64,000 nt of DNA from positions 92,680,433 through 92,744,432 of the forward strand of contig NC_081842.1 of assembly GCF_963259705.1 (NCBI RefSeq), written 5' to 3'. How positions within the stretch are numbered: position 1 is the first letter of the stretch; the number at the start of each line of letters is the position of its first letter. This DNA comes from Myotis daubentonii (Eukaryota > Chordata > Mammalia > Chiroptera > Vespertilionidae). A program made the translations under genes and the position numbers. Shown one piece after another: positions 32,168 through 43,320 of this stretch. The notes under the pieces were generated by a model. The model was not told the DNA's origin. It saw nothing but the letters and a program-made list of their open reading frames with translations, and did not search any database.

Positions 32168-33209
32168 ATAGAGTCCCGGTGCACAAAAATTTGTGCACTT
32201 GGGGGTGGGGGGTCCCTCAGCCCAGCCTGTGCCCTCTCACAGTCTGGGACCCCTAAGGGGATGACCACCTGCTGGCTTAGGCCCGCTCCCCGGGGGATGG
32301 GGCCTAAGTTGGCAATCAGACATCCTTCTGGCAGCCTGGCAACCCTCGGGGGATGTCCACTTGCCAGTGGGGAGCAGACCTAAGCTGCAGTCAGACATCC
32401 TTAGTGCTGCTGAGGAGGCAGGAGAGTCTCCCACCACCACCGCTGTACTGGCAGCCATCAGCCTGGCTGATGGCTGAGCAGAGCTTCCCCATGTGGGAGT
32501 GCACTGACCACCAGAGGGCAGCTACTGCATTGAGCGTCTGCCCCCTGGTGGTCAGTGTGTGTCATAGTGACCAGCCATTCCCAGTTGTTCTGCTGTTAGG
32601 GTCAGTTTGCATATTACCCTTTTACTATATAGCATAGAGGCCTGAAGGGTGTCCTGGATCAGGATGGGGGTCCCACTTGGGTGCCCGGGCAGCCTGGGTG
32701 AGGGGATGATGGCTGTTTGCAGCTGGTCACACCCCCTTCAAGGTGCCCCCCCCCCCCCCCCCGGTGTGCCTGGCCAGTCTGGGTGAGGGGCTAAGGGCCG
32801 TTTTCAGGCTGGCCGGCGACTGAAGTTCCCAGCATCTCCTTTTTTTCTTTTTTATTCTGGGATTTATTTACCTTCTATAATTGAAACTTTGTTACCGTCA
32901 CTGGACTGAGAGTCCACTCCTGCTCACTCCCAGCTCTGAGGCCACGGCCTGCTAAAAGCAGGTATCTGGGGTTTGTTTAGCTTCTATAAGTGAAACTTTG
33001 TTGCTTACGGAGCTCAGAGCCGGCCCATGGCAGGCGGGGAACCTTGGCTTCCTCCATCACTGGAGCAAGCAAGCCTCCTGCTCACTTTAGCTGCGTGGCT
33101 GCTGGCCGCCATCTTAGTTGGCAGTTAATTTGCCTATCGCCCTGATTAGCCAATGGGAAGCATAGCGAAGGTACAGTCGATTACCCTTTTTGTCTTTTAT
33201 TAGATAGGA
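32168..33209 (-). mobile_element. Composite Helitron (types B and A fused), copy 1
   Basis: On the minus strand a type A unit (33209 to 32635, starting TCCTATCTAATAAAAGAC) runs directly into a type B unit (32634 to 32168, ending with the GTGCACAAATTTTTGTGCAC hairpin). The A unit has no CTAG end of its own, because the junction is AGGCCTCTA followed at once by the B 5' end. The same fusion is seen at 37676 and 39206. The A unit contains the YY1-like GCCGCCATCTTA and a 17-base C run (32746-32762). Confidence 0.88.
32505..32554 (+). promoter_or_regulatory. Inverted pair of CTCF-core-like motifs
   Basis: TGACCACCAGAGGGCAG (32505-32521) and the inverted CTGCCCCCTGGTGGTCA (32538-32554) sit 16 bp apart in the type B Helitron. 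They can pair as a stem. The right member is an excellent match to the CTCF core known from the literature. Confidence 0.45.
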
Positions 33210-33289
33210 TATGCAATTTTTAACACTGGTTTTCATGGGAGGAAAAGATTACTTTCACTTTTCTTCTTTTATCATATGACTAGGGGCCC

Positions 33290-34346
33290 GGTGCACGAAA
33301 TTCGTGCACTGGGTGTGTGTGGAGAGGGGAGTGTCCCTCAGCCCAGCCTGCCCCCTCTCACATACTGGGAGCTCTCAGGCGTTCACCCCCATCACCCTCC
33401 GATCGCCTGATCGGCCCCTTGCCCAGGCCTGACGCCTTCGCCAGAGGTGTCAGGCTTGGACAGGGGACCCCCATCTCCCCCTGATCACTGGCTCTGGCCC
33501 CCGCCCAGGCCTGAGGCCTCTGGCCCAGGAATCATGCCTGGGCAGGGGACCCCCATCTCCCTCTGATCACTTGCTCCACCCCCCGCCCAAGCCTGACGCC
33601 TCTGACCCAGGCTTCAGGCCTGGGCAAGGGGACCATCATATCCCCCCAATCCCCGGCTCCGCCCCCCACCCAGGCCTGATGCCTCAGCCAGAAGAGTTGA
33701 CCCTCTTCACCCTCCGATCACCAATCACCAGATTGGCCCCTTGACCAGGCCTGAGGCCTCTGGCAGAGGTGTCAGGCCTGGGCAGGGGACCCCCAGCTCC
33801 CTGCGGTTGCAGGCTCCGCCCCTGCCCAGGCCTAAGACCTCTGGCTGAGGCGTCCGGCCCGGGCAGCGGGGACCCGCAGCTGCAGCGGCCCCGCGATCAT
33901 GGGCTCCACTTTAGGCCCAGGCAAGGGACCCCTAGCTCCCGGGACTGCCAGCTTCGACTGTGCCCAGCTCCCATCGCTGGCTCCACCCCTACTTCCTGCT
34001 ATCACTGGCCAGGGCGGAAAAGGCGCCTGATTCTCTGATCATGGCTGGAGGTCAGGCCAAAGGCGGCCCCAGGGCCGCCTTTGCCCTACCCCCCAGCTCT
34101 TAGCTCCCCCCTGGGTTTCCGATCACTGTCAGTGGCAGGGGTCTTCTTCCTGCTTTCCCTTTCGCCTCCCTGCATTGTGCCTACATATGCAAATTAACCG
34201 CCATCTTGTTGGCAGTTAACTGCCAATCTTAGTTGGCAGTTAACTGCCAATCATAGTTGGCAGTTAATTTGCATATAGCCCTGATCAGCCAATGAAAAGG
34301 GTATCGTCGTACGCCAATTACCATTTTTCTCTTTTATTAGATAGGA
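33290..34346 (-). mobile_element. Large Helitron with internal minisatellite
   Basis: CTAGGGGCCCGGTGCACG with the GTGCACGAAATTCGTGCAC hairpin is at the left and the reverse of TCCTATCTAATAAAAGAG at the right. The interior is nearly the same as 12443-13800 but with fewer minisatellite units and an extra copy of the TTGGCAGTTAACTGCCAA palindrome (34209-34226 and 34233-34250). Octamer (34187-34194) and YY1-like CCGCCATCTTG (34198-34208) motifs are kept. Confidence 0.93.
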
Positions 34347-34911
34347 TGTAACATTTTTTGCCATCTGATATTTTGAGAAATACAATCTAGTTTCCATGTG
34401 TTAGGTAGTTTCATATTTTTAAATTCAGCTTTCAAAACAATGAACCAAATTGATATAAATCGTTCTGTTTTGCAGAACCTGACCCTAAAACTTTATTCAA
34501 ATTATTTAAAGCCATGTCATTTTTTTAAATTATTTATAGTCCTAGGATTAAACTCCACAGGTACTTGATCCATAATACTGTAACTCCAAGAGTGCACACG
34601 TCATTATTTTGCATTATTTATTTTCACCATAAACTGATTCAACTACTACATTTTTATTTTTTAAATTCAGATTCACACTAAAGAAAATAATTATTGATAC
34701 AGTCATACCTTTATACCAATTAACCCCCCCCCACAAAATCTATACATTGACATATATTGTCAATAAATGACAAGGATGTCAGTGAATTTAAAGTTTTACA
34801 GGGTGATTGCTTTAAAGACTATTGTTGTTTCCTGTATATTTGTTTAAAAATAAGCAATATATATTATTTTATCATTAAATGATGCTAACATAATATTGAA
34901 GTTAAAAATAT
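34347..34911. other. AT-rich sequence, nothing recognised
   Basis: No supported feature. Confidence 0.5.
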
Positions 34912-34919
34912 AACTAATA

Positions 34920-35172
34920 GCCCTAGCCAGTTCGCTCAGTGGATAGATCATCGGCCTGTGGACCAAAGGGTCTTGGGTATGACTTGGTCAAGGGCACTTA
35001 CCTGGGTTTCAGGTGCCCGGCCCCTGGTAGGGGCATCTGGGAGGCAACCAATCGATGTGTCTCTCTCACATTGGTGTTTCTCTCTGTCTCTCCCTCTCCT
35101 TTCCACTTTCTCTAAAAATCAATAGAAAAAAATCCTTGAGTTAGGATTAAAATGTATACATATACATATACA

Positions 35173-35229
<57 letters not shown>

Positions 35230-35257
35230 TATATTATATATATATATATATATATAA
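34920..35257 (+). mobile_element. Ves-type SINE with tail expanded into (TA)n
   Basis: Head AGCCAGTTCGCTCAGTGGAT and CTAAAAATCAATAG tail. The tail passes into about 80 bp of TA/ATAC microsatellite. Short target duplications AACTAATA at 34912-34919 and 35258-35265 enclose SINE and microsatellite together, so the microsatellite grew from the SINE tail. Confidence 0.85.
35176..35256. repeat. (TA)n microsatellite
   Basis: An interrupted TA run formed at the 3' tail of the SINE. Confidence 0.97.
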
Positions 35258-35265
35258 AACTAATA

Positions 35266-36344
35266 AATATAACTATCATTTCAATGCATAAAAATAATCT
35301 GAATTCAAAATCCACTCATATTGTCCTCTGTCCTTTAGTGAAGTTAATAGAAGAATTTTCCTGAAATAGAGTGTAATTAGCAAATGAATGGGTTAATTTA
35401 AAGATATGCAATTTTCAATAATAATGAGAGTTAAACTTTCTTATGGGAACTGGCTTAAACTGGGTTATGATGAGGTATGAATAGTTGAAATAGATTAATT
35501 ATCTTTCAAATTTGGGATATTAAGATTGAATAAAACACCTTTAAAGACTCTATTAAAACGATATCTTTGTGTGAGCAATTCAGGTCATAGATCTCGTTTT
35601 TCCCCTTTCGCCCCCCCCCCCCCAACTTCATATTTTAAACCATTTAACTGTAATTCATTGAATGAAAATGACAGTTATTGGGACTCTTGCCAGTGACACT
35701 GAAAATATATTAGTGGTTTTATATACCTTAATACAGATAGATTGAGAATTTTTGAACAAGTTCAAGGTTCTTTCTAAGCAGTCCCATTTTTTGAATAGAC
35801 ATATTTTTCTTTGCCAATTATTTCATAGATCTAATTTTAAACTTATATGTTTGCAGTAGCATGAAACTTATCTTTATTAATATAAAGGCTAAGTTGCTCA
35901 AATAATAGACTCCCAATATGAAAAGTGTGTAAGCCCTCAATTGCTTACATAAACACAAATAAATTAATAGTAATTCATTTTTATTTTTTCATGGTTTCTA
36001 CTTTTCTGTACCTACTTACTGTTGTAACATCTGTAGCTGTGCAATTGGTACTTGGAAAGCTGGCAAATGGCTAACGTCCAAAACCTCCTGCCAATATAAA
36101 TTAACATGTACCATCAGAGGGAGCCCTAAGTGGTATAAGAATGCAGTCTCTTGAGTTGTTTTTAGGAAAGAAGCTTGAAGCAAAATGGAATAGCTCTGGC
36201 TCCCATACAGCAGACATGAAGACACATGTGCCTTTAATTTTGTCCTTGGTAATATATACTAATTCACTCTAAATTATTCTAGTTTCTATTTTAAAAAGAA
36301 TGAGAATGAGAAAAAAAAGGCTTTCTGTGTGTGAGTACTGTTAC
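35266..36344. other. AT-rich sequence, nothing recognised
   Basis: No gene or repeat recognised. A short C run lies near 35610-35623. Confidence 0.5.
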
Positions 36345-36350
36345 TGTAAC

Positions 36351-36924
36351 TGTACATCCAAGGGGTCCGGACTGCCTGTCACTACTTGAGCCAATTAAGC
36401 AGAGACAGGGTTGAATCATATATGAGTGTTTATTCCAATACTGCCAGCTGTATGGGAGAGCAGCAGGTCATCCACAAAATCTGCTCTGGACCTCACTATA
36501 AGCCAGCTGCTTAGACTGTATTGGGTAGGACAAAGATTATGTGAGGAAATAGGAATTACAGGCATGGGACAGTGGGCACGGGATAATCATTACAGGGTAC
36601 AAATCATGTGGGCTGGAGGGTGGGTGCCTCTGGGAATCCCCAGACCAAATTACAAGTAATAGGGGCAGGGGGTTGTAAAGAGCAGGTGCCTCCTGAACTA
36701 GATTATCTGGGCCATGAGGTTGTAAACCTTTCCATAATGACAGGCAGTTCTCAGAAGGAGGATAGACTGCATTCCAATGTTACCTCCCATATCCAGAGCA
36801 CACAACTCTCAGGCAGGTTAGAATGTGTTTTCTAATCAGAACAGAACCATTATGGTTAATGGAGTATGATTAATATTTCTTATCATTATAATTAGTTTCC
36901 AATATTCTATTTCTGCCCCTAACA
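36351..36924 (-). mobile_element. Solo LTR of an endogenous retrovirus
   Basis: On the minus strand it begins TGTTAGGGGC and ends GGATGTACA. A GGAATAAACACTC polyadenylation signal (plus-strand 36424-36435) is followed by a U5-like TGTCTCTGCTTAATTGGC. At 574 bp with TG...CA ends it is a typical LTR. The best flanking match is imperfect: TTAC/TTAT if the start is moved to 36345. No internal viral genes are present. Confidence 0.75.
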
Positions 36925-37020
36925 TTATGTGTGCTTAAATCATGTCTATCTAATTACCTATCAATCTATCTGCATAGACAGAGTCCTAATAAAATATTTA
37001 AACTCTTCCATGAAGACATA

Positions 37021-38155
37021 CCCTATCTAATAATAGAGAAACATGGTAATTAACCATAACTTAGCTACCCTTCCCATTGGCTAATCAGCGAGATATACAA
37101 ATTAACTGCCAGCCAATATGGCGGCCAGCAGCCAGGCAGCTTGAACTAACATGAGGCTTGCTTACTCCAGTGATGGAGGAAGTCAATGTTCCCCGCCTAC
37201 CTCAGCTCAGCTCTGAGCTCTGGATGAAAAAATGTTTCAATTATAGAACCTAAACAAACCCCAGAAACCTGCTTTCAGCCAGCGGGGCCTCAGAGCTGAG
37301 AGCGGCCAGTGATGGCAACAGAGTTTCAACTATAGAATCTAAACAAACCCAGGTACCTGCTTTCAGCCGGCAATGGCCTCAGAGCTAGAGCCTGCTCTCA
37401 GCTCCAGTGACAGCTATAGAAGGTAAATTAATCACAGAATTAAAAAGAAAAAAAGAAAAAAGGAGAGCCCACCAGCCTGAAAACAGCCCTCAGCCCCTCA
37501 CCCAGACTGGCCAGGCACCCCAGTGGGGACCCCCACCCTGAAGGGGGTGTGACCAGAGGCAAACAGCCATCATCCCCTCATCCAGGCTGGCCAGGCACCC
37601 AAGCAGGACCCCCACCCTGAACCGGGACACCCTTCAGGGCAAACCAGCCGGCCCCCACCCATGCACCAGGCCTCTACCCTATATAGTAAATGGGTAATAT
37701 GGAAACTGACCCTAACAGCAGAAGGACTGGGAATGACTGATTACTATGACACACACTGACCACCAGGGGGCAGATGCTCAATGCAGAAGCTGCCCTCTGG
37801 TGGTCAGGGCGCTCTCACATGGGAGGAGCTCTGCTCAGCCACAAGCGAGGCTGATGGCTGCCAGTACAGCGGTGGTGGTGGGAGCCTCTCCTGCCTCCTC
37901 AGCAGCGCTAAGGATGTCCGACTGCAGTTTATGCCTGCTCCCTGCTGGCAAGTGGACATCCCCTAAGGGCTGCCATGCTGCCAGAGGGATGTCTGATTGC
38001 CATCTTAGGCCCAATCCCCTGGGGAGCGGGCCTAAGCCAGCAGGTGGTCATCCCCTGAGGGGTTCCAAACTGTGAGAGGTCACAGGCCTGGCTGAGGGAC
38101 CTCCCATCCCCCCCACCCCCCCGAGTGCACAAATTTTTGTGCACCGGGCCTCTAG
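37021..38155 (+). mobile_element. Composite Helitron (types A and B fused), copy 2
   Basis: The type A unit (37021-37676) starts CCCTATCTAATAATAGAG and includes CCATTGGCTAATCAGC and the YY1-like ATATGGCGGCC. At AGGCCTCTA it runs straight into the type B unit (37677-38155), which ends with the GTGCACAAATTTTTGTGCAC hairpin and CTAG (38152-38155). The fusion point matches copies 1 and 3. Confidence 0.9.
37757..37806 (+). promoter_or_regulatory. Inverted pair of CTCF-core-like motifs
   Basis: TGACCACCAGGGGGCAG (37757-37773) and the inverted CTGCCCTCTGGTGGTCA (37790-37806) lie 16 bp apart in the type B unit. The left member is a very good CTCF-core match. Confidence 0.45.
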
Positions 38156-38746
38156 TACATATATCAGTTCTTCACCTAAGGAAAACAATAATATAAAATT
38201 GTGATTAATGTGTCTTAAGGTATAATTTTTAATTATAAATAGTTTTCTTTAAATGGCAAGTTTTCTTCTAACATGACAAAGTATTGTGTTAATATTGATT
38301 TTCACATATTTCATAGAAACTTGTATTTTAGAAATCTAAATATTTAGCCATAAATATTGTTGTTTGACTGGTAAAGATAAGGTAAGATATATTTTAGGAT
38401 CATGAGTGAATTTTGGATATTAAAATCATTCTTCAAGTAATTTAAATAAGTGAAAAAATAGTTACTGTTTCCAAAACCTCTATCCCTCTAGCATGCAGAG
38501 ACTCAGTCAAACATAAATCTTACAAAACATGTTTTTTTTTAAATGTCTCCTTATAAAACATATTTTATAAGAGATATACATCGAAAGTTCAAGAATTAAA
38601 GAATGTTTTCTTTTTCTTTTTTAAGAGGAGACTTAGAGAACCACTTGGAAGATGATTATATAGTTTGACATTGTTAAAATATAATTTTACTTTTTACATA
38701 TAATTTTTTAGTTAAATAGCATATTCCTCATCATATAATTTACATT
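38156..38746. other. AT-rich sequence, nothing recognised
   Basis: No supported feature. Confidence 0.5.
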
Positions 38747-39882
38747 AAAGACCTGGTGCACAAAAATTTGTGCACTCGAGGGTTTCCCTCAGCCCGGCCT
38801 GTGCCCTCTCACAGTCTGGGACCCCTCAGAGGATGTCCACCTGCTTGGCTTAGGTCCGCTCCCTGGGGGATCGGGCCCAAGCTGGAAGTCAGACATCCCT
38901 CTGGCAGCGCGGCAGCCCTCAGGGGATGTCCACTTACCAGCAGGGAGCAGAACTAAGCTGCAGTCGGACATCCTTAGTGCTGCTGAGGAGGCGGGAGAGG
39001 GTCCCACCACCACCTCTGTGATGGCAGCCATCAGCCTGGCTTGTTGCTGAGCTGAGCTTCCCCTGTACGAGCGCACTGACCACCAGGGGGAAGCTCCTGC
39101 ATTGAGCGTCTGCCCCCTGGTGGTCAGTGTGTGTCATAGTGACCAGTCATTCCCAGTCTTTCTGCTGTTAGGGTCAGTTTGCATATTACCCTTTTATTAT
39201 ATTGGATAGAGGCCTAGTACACGGGTGGGGGCAGGCTGGTTTGCCCTGAAGGGTGTCCCGGATCAGGATCGGGGTCCCGCTTGGATGCCTGGCCAGCCTG
39301 GGTGAGGGGATGATGGCTGTTTGCAGCTGGTCACACCCCCTTCAGGGTGGGTGTCCCTACTGGGTGCCTGGCCAACATAGGTGAGGGGCTGATGACTATT
39401 TGCAGACTGGTCAAGCCCCCCCCCCCACCAGTGGGGACCCTCACCCCATGGAGGTTTGACCAGCCTGGGTGAGGGGCTATTTTCAGGCTGGCCACACCCC
39501 CTTTAGGGTGGGGAATCCCCACTGTGATGCCTGGCCACTCTGGGTGAGGGGCTGAGGGCCGTTTTCAGGCTGGCCAACCCCCCCGGCAATGGAAGCTCCC
39601 AGCCTCTCCTTTTTTTTCTTTTTATCTTTTTATTCTGGGATTTATTTACCTTCTATAATTGAAACTTTGTTGCCGTTTTCTGAGGCTACAGCTGGCCACG
39701 AGTAGCTTGGCTTCCTTCATCACTGGAGCAACCAAGCCTCCTGCTCACTCCAGCTCCGTGGCTGCTGGTCACCATCTTGGTAGGGTTAATTTGCATATAG
39801 TCGCTCTGATTGGCTGGTGGGCATGGCTTAAGGCATAGCAAAGGTATGGTCAATTTGCATGTTTGTCTTTTATTAGATTAGA
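38747..39882 (-). mobile_element. Composite Helitron (types B and A fused), copy 3
   Basis: On the minus strand the A unit (39882 to 39207) joins the B unit (39206 to 38747) at AGGCCTCTA/TCCAATATAATAAAAGG, the same junction as the other two copies. The terminal CTAG is mutated (AAAG at 38747-38750) but the GTGCACAAATTTTTGTGCAC hairpin is intact. Confidence 0.88.
39077..39126 (+). promoter_or_regulatory. Inverted pair of CTCF-core-like motifs
   Basis: TGACCACCAGGGGGAAG (39077-39093) and the inverted CTGCCCCCTGGTGGTCA (39110-39126) lie in the type B unit. The right member is an excellent core match. Confidence 0.45.
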
Positions 39883-40127
39883 TATTACTAGAAATAGAGG
39901 GGAATATTATAGACTTTCTCCTTTCCACTTAACTTCTTTCTTAAGTCCCACAAAATTTTGATAAGCTACTACAGTATCAACTTCTCTGAGTTAAATGCAT
40001 AGAACAGAATAAACATAAAAAATGGTGTTATCATTGATTAATTTAGCTATAAGAATATTTACCATAGTTTTTTTTTTTATAGGATACTTATTTCAATTTT
40101 ATGGGGTCTACCACTTTAGTATAAGCA

Positions 40128-40268
40128 TCTTTTTTTATTGATTAAGGTATTATATATGTTTCCTTATCCCCCCATTGCCCACTCCCCCAATCATGCCCTC
40201 ACCCTCATCCCCTGTTGTCTGCATCCATTGGTTTTGCTTATATGCATGCATACAAGTCCTTTTTATAG
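40128..40268 (-). mobile_element. Very short LINE-1 3' UTR insertion
   Basis: About 140 bp of the young L1 3' UTR in reverse (ATTGGTTTTGCTTATATGCA), starting at a T tract. It is flanked by GCATCTT at 40125-40131 and 40269-40275, a likely short target duplication. Confidence 0.75.
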
Positions 40269-40567
40269 GCATCTTATCCATTTCATTGTATTGTACACTT
40301 GCAAAGATGCATGTTACTATTTGATAATTTTTATCCATACTATCTCCTCAACAGACTCTTCTACTTATGCCCTATTTTCAGGATTCCAAAAACTTCTTGA
40401 ATAATAATTATCTTTTCTCTTATATCAATTATTCGCCAAGTCATGTTCCAAGGCCATTACTAGTATTAGGACTGAGAAGGCAAGTCAATGAGACTACAAG
40501 TGTAGGGTTACTTATACATTGTGAGAAACATGGCATCGATATAAATAGATTTATTTTTATGTGGCTA

Positions 40568-40848
40568 CTAGAGGCCCGATGCACAAAGATTCGTGAAAGA
40601 ATGGGCCTTCCTTCCCCTGGCTGCCAGCACCGCCTTCACTCCAGCTGGAGCAGCCTTTCTGCCTTCCCACGCTGCCCAGAGGCCCAGAGCGGCCGGGGGT
40701 GGTGTGGAACGCCCACGGCCACTCAGTGCCTGCATATGCAAATTAACCCACCGTCTTTTTTGGGTTAATTTTCATACTCAATCCTGATTGGCTGGTGGGC
40801 ATTGCGACGGTATTAACAATTTTCATCTTTCTCTTTTATTAGTGTAGA
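40568..40848 (-). mobile_element. Short Helitron
   Basis: CTAGAGGCCCGATGCAC at the left and the reverse of TCTACACTAATAAAAGAG at the right. It carries CATATGCAAATTAACCC and CCTGATTGGCTGG, the same subfamily as 14477-14747. Confidence 0.9.
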
Positions 40849-40924
40849 TCTAAATAAAAAAGAGCTGATTTGTTTCACAAACATTATCATATTTTATATA
40901 AAATTCCATTTGCTCCACTTTTTA

Positions 40925-41125
40925 TTATTTTTAATATTCACCTGAGAATAAGTTTTCATTGATTTTGAGAGAGAGAGAGATGTGAGACAGAAACATCAAC
41001 CAGTTGCCTCCAGTATGTACCTCAACCTCCCACCTTAGTTATGTGCCCTTACTGAGAATTGAACTTACCACCTTTTTGTCTATGGGATGACACTCCAACC
41101 AACTGAACCACCAGGCAAGGGCCAT
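40925..41125 (-). mobile_element. Old bat SINE
   Basis: Reverse SINE (TTAATATTCACCTGAGAATA to a head with CCAGGCAAGGGCC). The flanks carry similar TTTGCTCCACTTTTTA and ATGCTCTACTTTTTA, a decayed target duplication. Confidence 0.75.
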
Positions 41126-41727
41126 ATGCTCTACTTTTTAAAAGAATACATTTGCTTGAATTCAGTATTTCTTTTTTCTAAACAGTGAACTCAATGAACT
41201 GATGCTTGGAAATTGAAAATATATAAATATGTTGTAGCATTCTTATCTCCCTATCCATTCCATATTATTAATAATATCACACTCAATAGCATACAGGAAA
41301 AATGGATATGTAATTATGAGACTCATGATTTGTCTTTTCTAGTGATTAAAATTAGACTAATTAAAAGTACAAAAGTAGAGGTCAGTTTATTGTTTCTAGC
41401 TTTGTTCATTAGTTTAATCAATGCTTGTTAGATCCTAATGAGTTACATTAGATCAATCAAATATTTACTGTGTTCCGACTGATTTAGATATCTTCTAAGG
41501 ACTAATAATTATGAATTTTCAACTCTCAAGATTCTTTTATTTTAGTGAGAGAAATCAACACAAAATATCAAAAATATACCTAATGTGTCTGGCAATAAAA
41601 ACAGTAGTAAAAAAAAAAATAAGCACCTATGAGAATGGAATATACTGAAGCAACAAAACACATAGCAGATATGTAAGAAAAATTTATTCTAGAAAAAGGG
41701 AAGAGTTCATGAAAACGATTGGTATTA
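41126..41727. other. AT-rich sequence, nothing recognised
   Basis: No supported feature. Confidence 0.5.
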
Positions 41728-42065
41728 GTTTCCTAAGGTTGCTGTAACACTTGTACAAAGTGGATGTCTTAAAACAAAATAAATTTATTATCTTATATTT
41801 TTAAAGTCCAGAAGTTAGGGATCAAGTGGTCAGCAGGGCCACACTTTCTCTGGAGGCACTAATGGAGAACTTTTTACCCCTTCCAGATGCTAATGGCACC
41901 AGGCATTTCTTGACTTGTGACAGCATAATGCTCATCTCTTTCCTCCACCTTCACGTTGCCTTCTCTATTTTCTCCTTTGTGAGTTTTATACAAGCATACT
42001 TTTATTGGCTTTAGGGCCCACTCAGATAATCCAGGATTATATCTCCTCGAGATCCTTAGTTTCAT
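41728..42065 (-). mobile_element. MLT1-type LTR (antisense)
   Basis: Reverse MLT1 landmarks are TTAGTTTCCTAAGGTTGCTG, AGTCCAGAAGTTAGGGATCA and GGGCCCACTCAGATAATCCA. Confidence 0.7.
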
Positions 42066-42079
42066 TACATCTGAAAAGA

Positions 42080-42450
42080 CTCTTCAGATGATCAAGGTAA
42101 AATTAGGTCTTTAGGGTGAGTCCTAATCCATAAGACTGTCTTTATAAAATGGAAATTTGGACATAGACATTCACAGAGGGAAAACAATATAAAAATGGGT
42201 ATGTAATGAGGAAAACAGAAATTTTACTGATGTAACTGTTAACAAGGAATATTAAAGACTTCTGGTTACTACCAGACACTAGAAAGTGGCAAGAGAGGTT
42301 TCTATCCAGAGTCTTAGAGGAAACATGACAATGGTGGCCACCTTGATTTTATCTTCTAAACTCCAAAACTGTGGGACAACATGCTTCTGTTGTTTTAAGA
42401 CACCCAGTTTGTGGCACTTTGTTATAGAAGCCCTAGCAAACTTCTACAGG
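42080..42450 (+). mobile_element. MLT1-type LTR (sense)
   Basis: Sense MLT1 text (TTTAGGGTGAGTCCTAATCC, TGTTTTAAGACACCCAGTTT, AGCCCTAGCAAACTTCTACA). Together with the preceding antisense copy it makes a head-to-head pair. Confidence 0.7.
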
Positions 42451-42576
42451 CATATATTATTCAAGGCATTAGAGGCAGATAGGGCTTTGAAGACCATGTG
42501 TGACTATTAAAGGACTGGGTTCAGCTGCATGTAACCAAAAACTTGATAGTAATTTAACTCATTTTTTAAATATATA

Positions 42577-43320
42577 TTTTTAAAACTTTATTACATAACA
42601 AGAGGTCCAGATATAACCATAGAGGAACTGTGTAAGGCAGCTGCCAAGTTTAAGTGACTAACTCACATTCCAGAACACTTGAATGAGGCAAAACCAAAGA
42701 CAAAATAGGAGTGCCATCTGAAACTGCTATCAAACCTACCTTGAGTGTAGGAACATTCCTGAAACTACTGTTAAAATTTCTGCTGACTTCTTCAGCCTTT
42801 ATCTTACCTCTCTCTGTAAGACAGAGATAAGGATATAACCACACTACCAATTCTCTGGGGACCCAGAATGACTCACCCCAAGATGTGCCTCTGGGGTATG
42901 TAGATTGTTTTGAGCCAAAGGCAATTTTATCTTCAGGCTCAAGAGTAACGTCTACCCAGAAAAGTTGAATTAGGTACTATAATAAGAGAATATCAGCCAT
43001 AATCTTTTTGAGTCACATATTAACTAAAGATGTGTTCTTCTTATTATCCTGCGATGATCCTTTGAAGCCCCCACATGCATTATCTCCTCCCTAGCTCAGG
43101 ACATCTTATATACCTCAATCTCCCTTGTCCATCTCTGAACCTCTTGTACATGTGGGTTCTCTGACTCTCTCGTGTATGCGGGGTTCCCATATATATACAT
43201 GTATTAAATTTGGTTATTTTCTTCTGCTAATCTGTCTTATGTCTACAGTACGTGATTATTAGATCAGCCAGAAAAGTGTTGAGGGTAGAGGAAAGATTGT
43301 TTTTCTCCCACACTTCAAAT
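42577..43320 (+). mobile_element. Unclassified ERV LTR family, copy 1
   Basis: The region has LTR-like features: a TATATATACATGTATTAAAT stretch, a C/T-rich segment and an end with GTAGAGGAAAGATTGTTTTTC. Part of it (CACCCCAAGATGTGCCTC, GAGCCAAAGGCAATTTTATC) recurs at 49607-50010. The family was not named with certainty; an ERVL-class LTR is likely. Confidence 0.5.
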
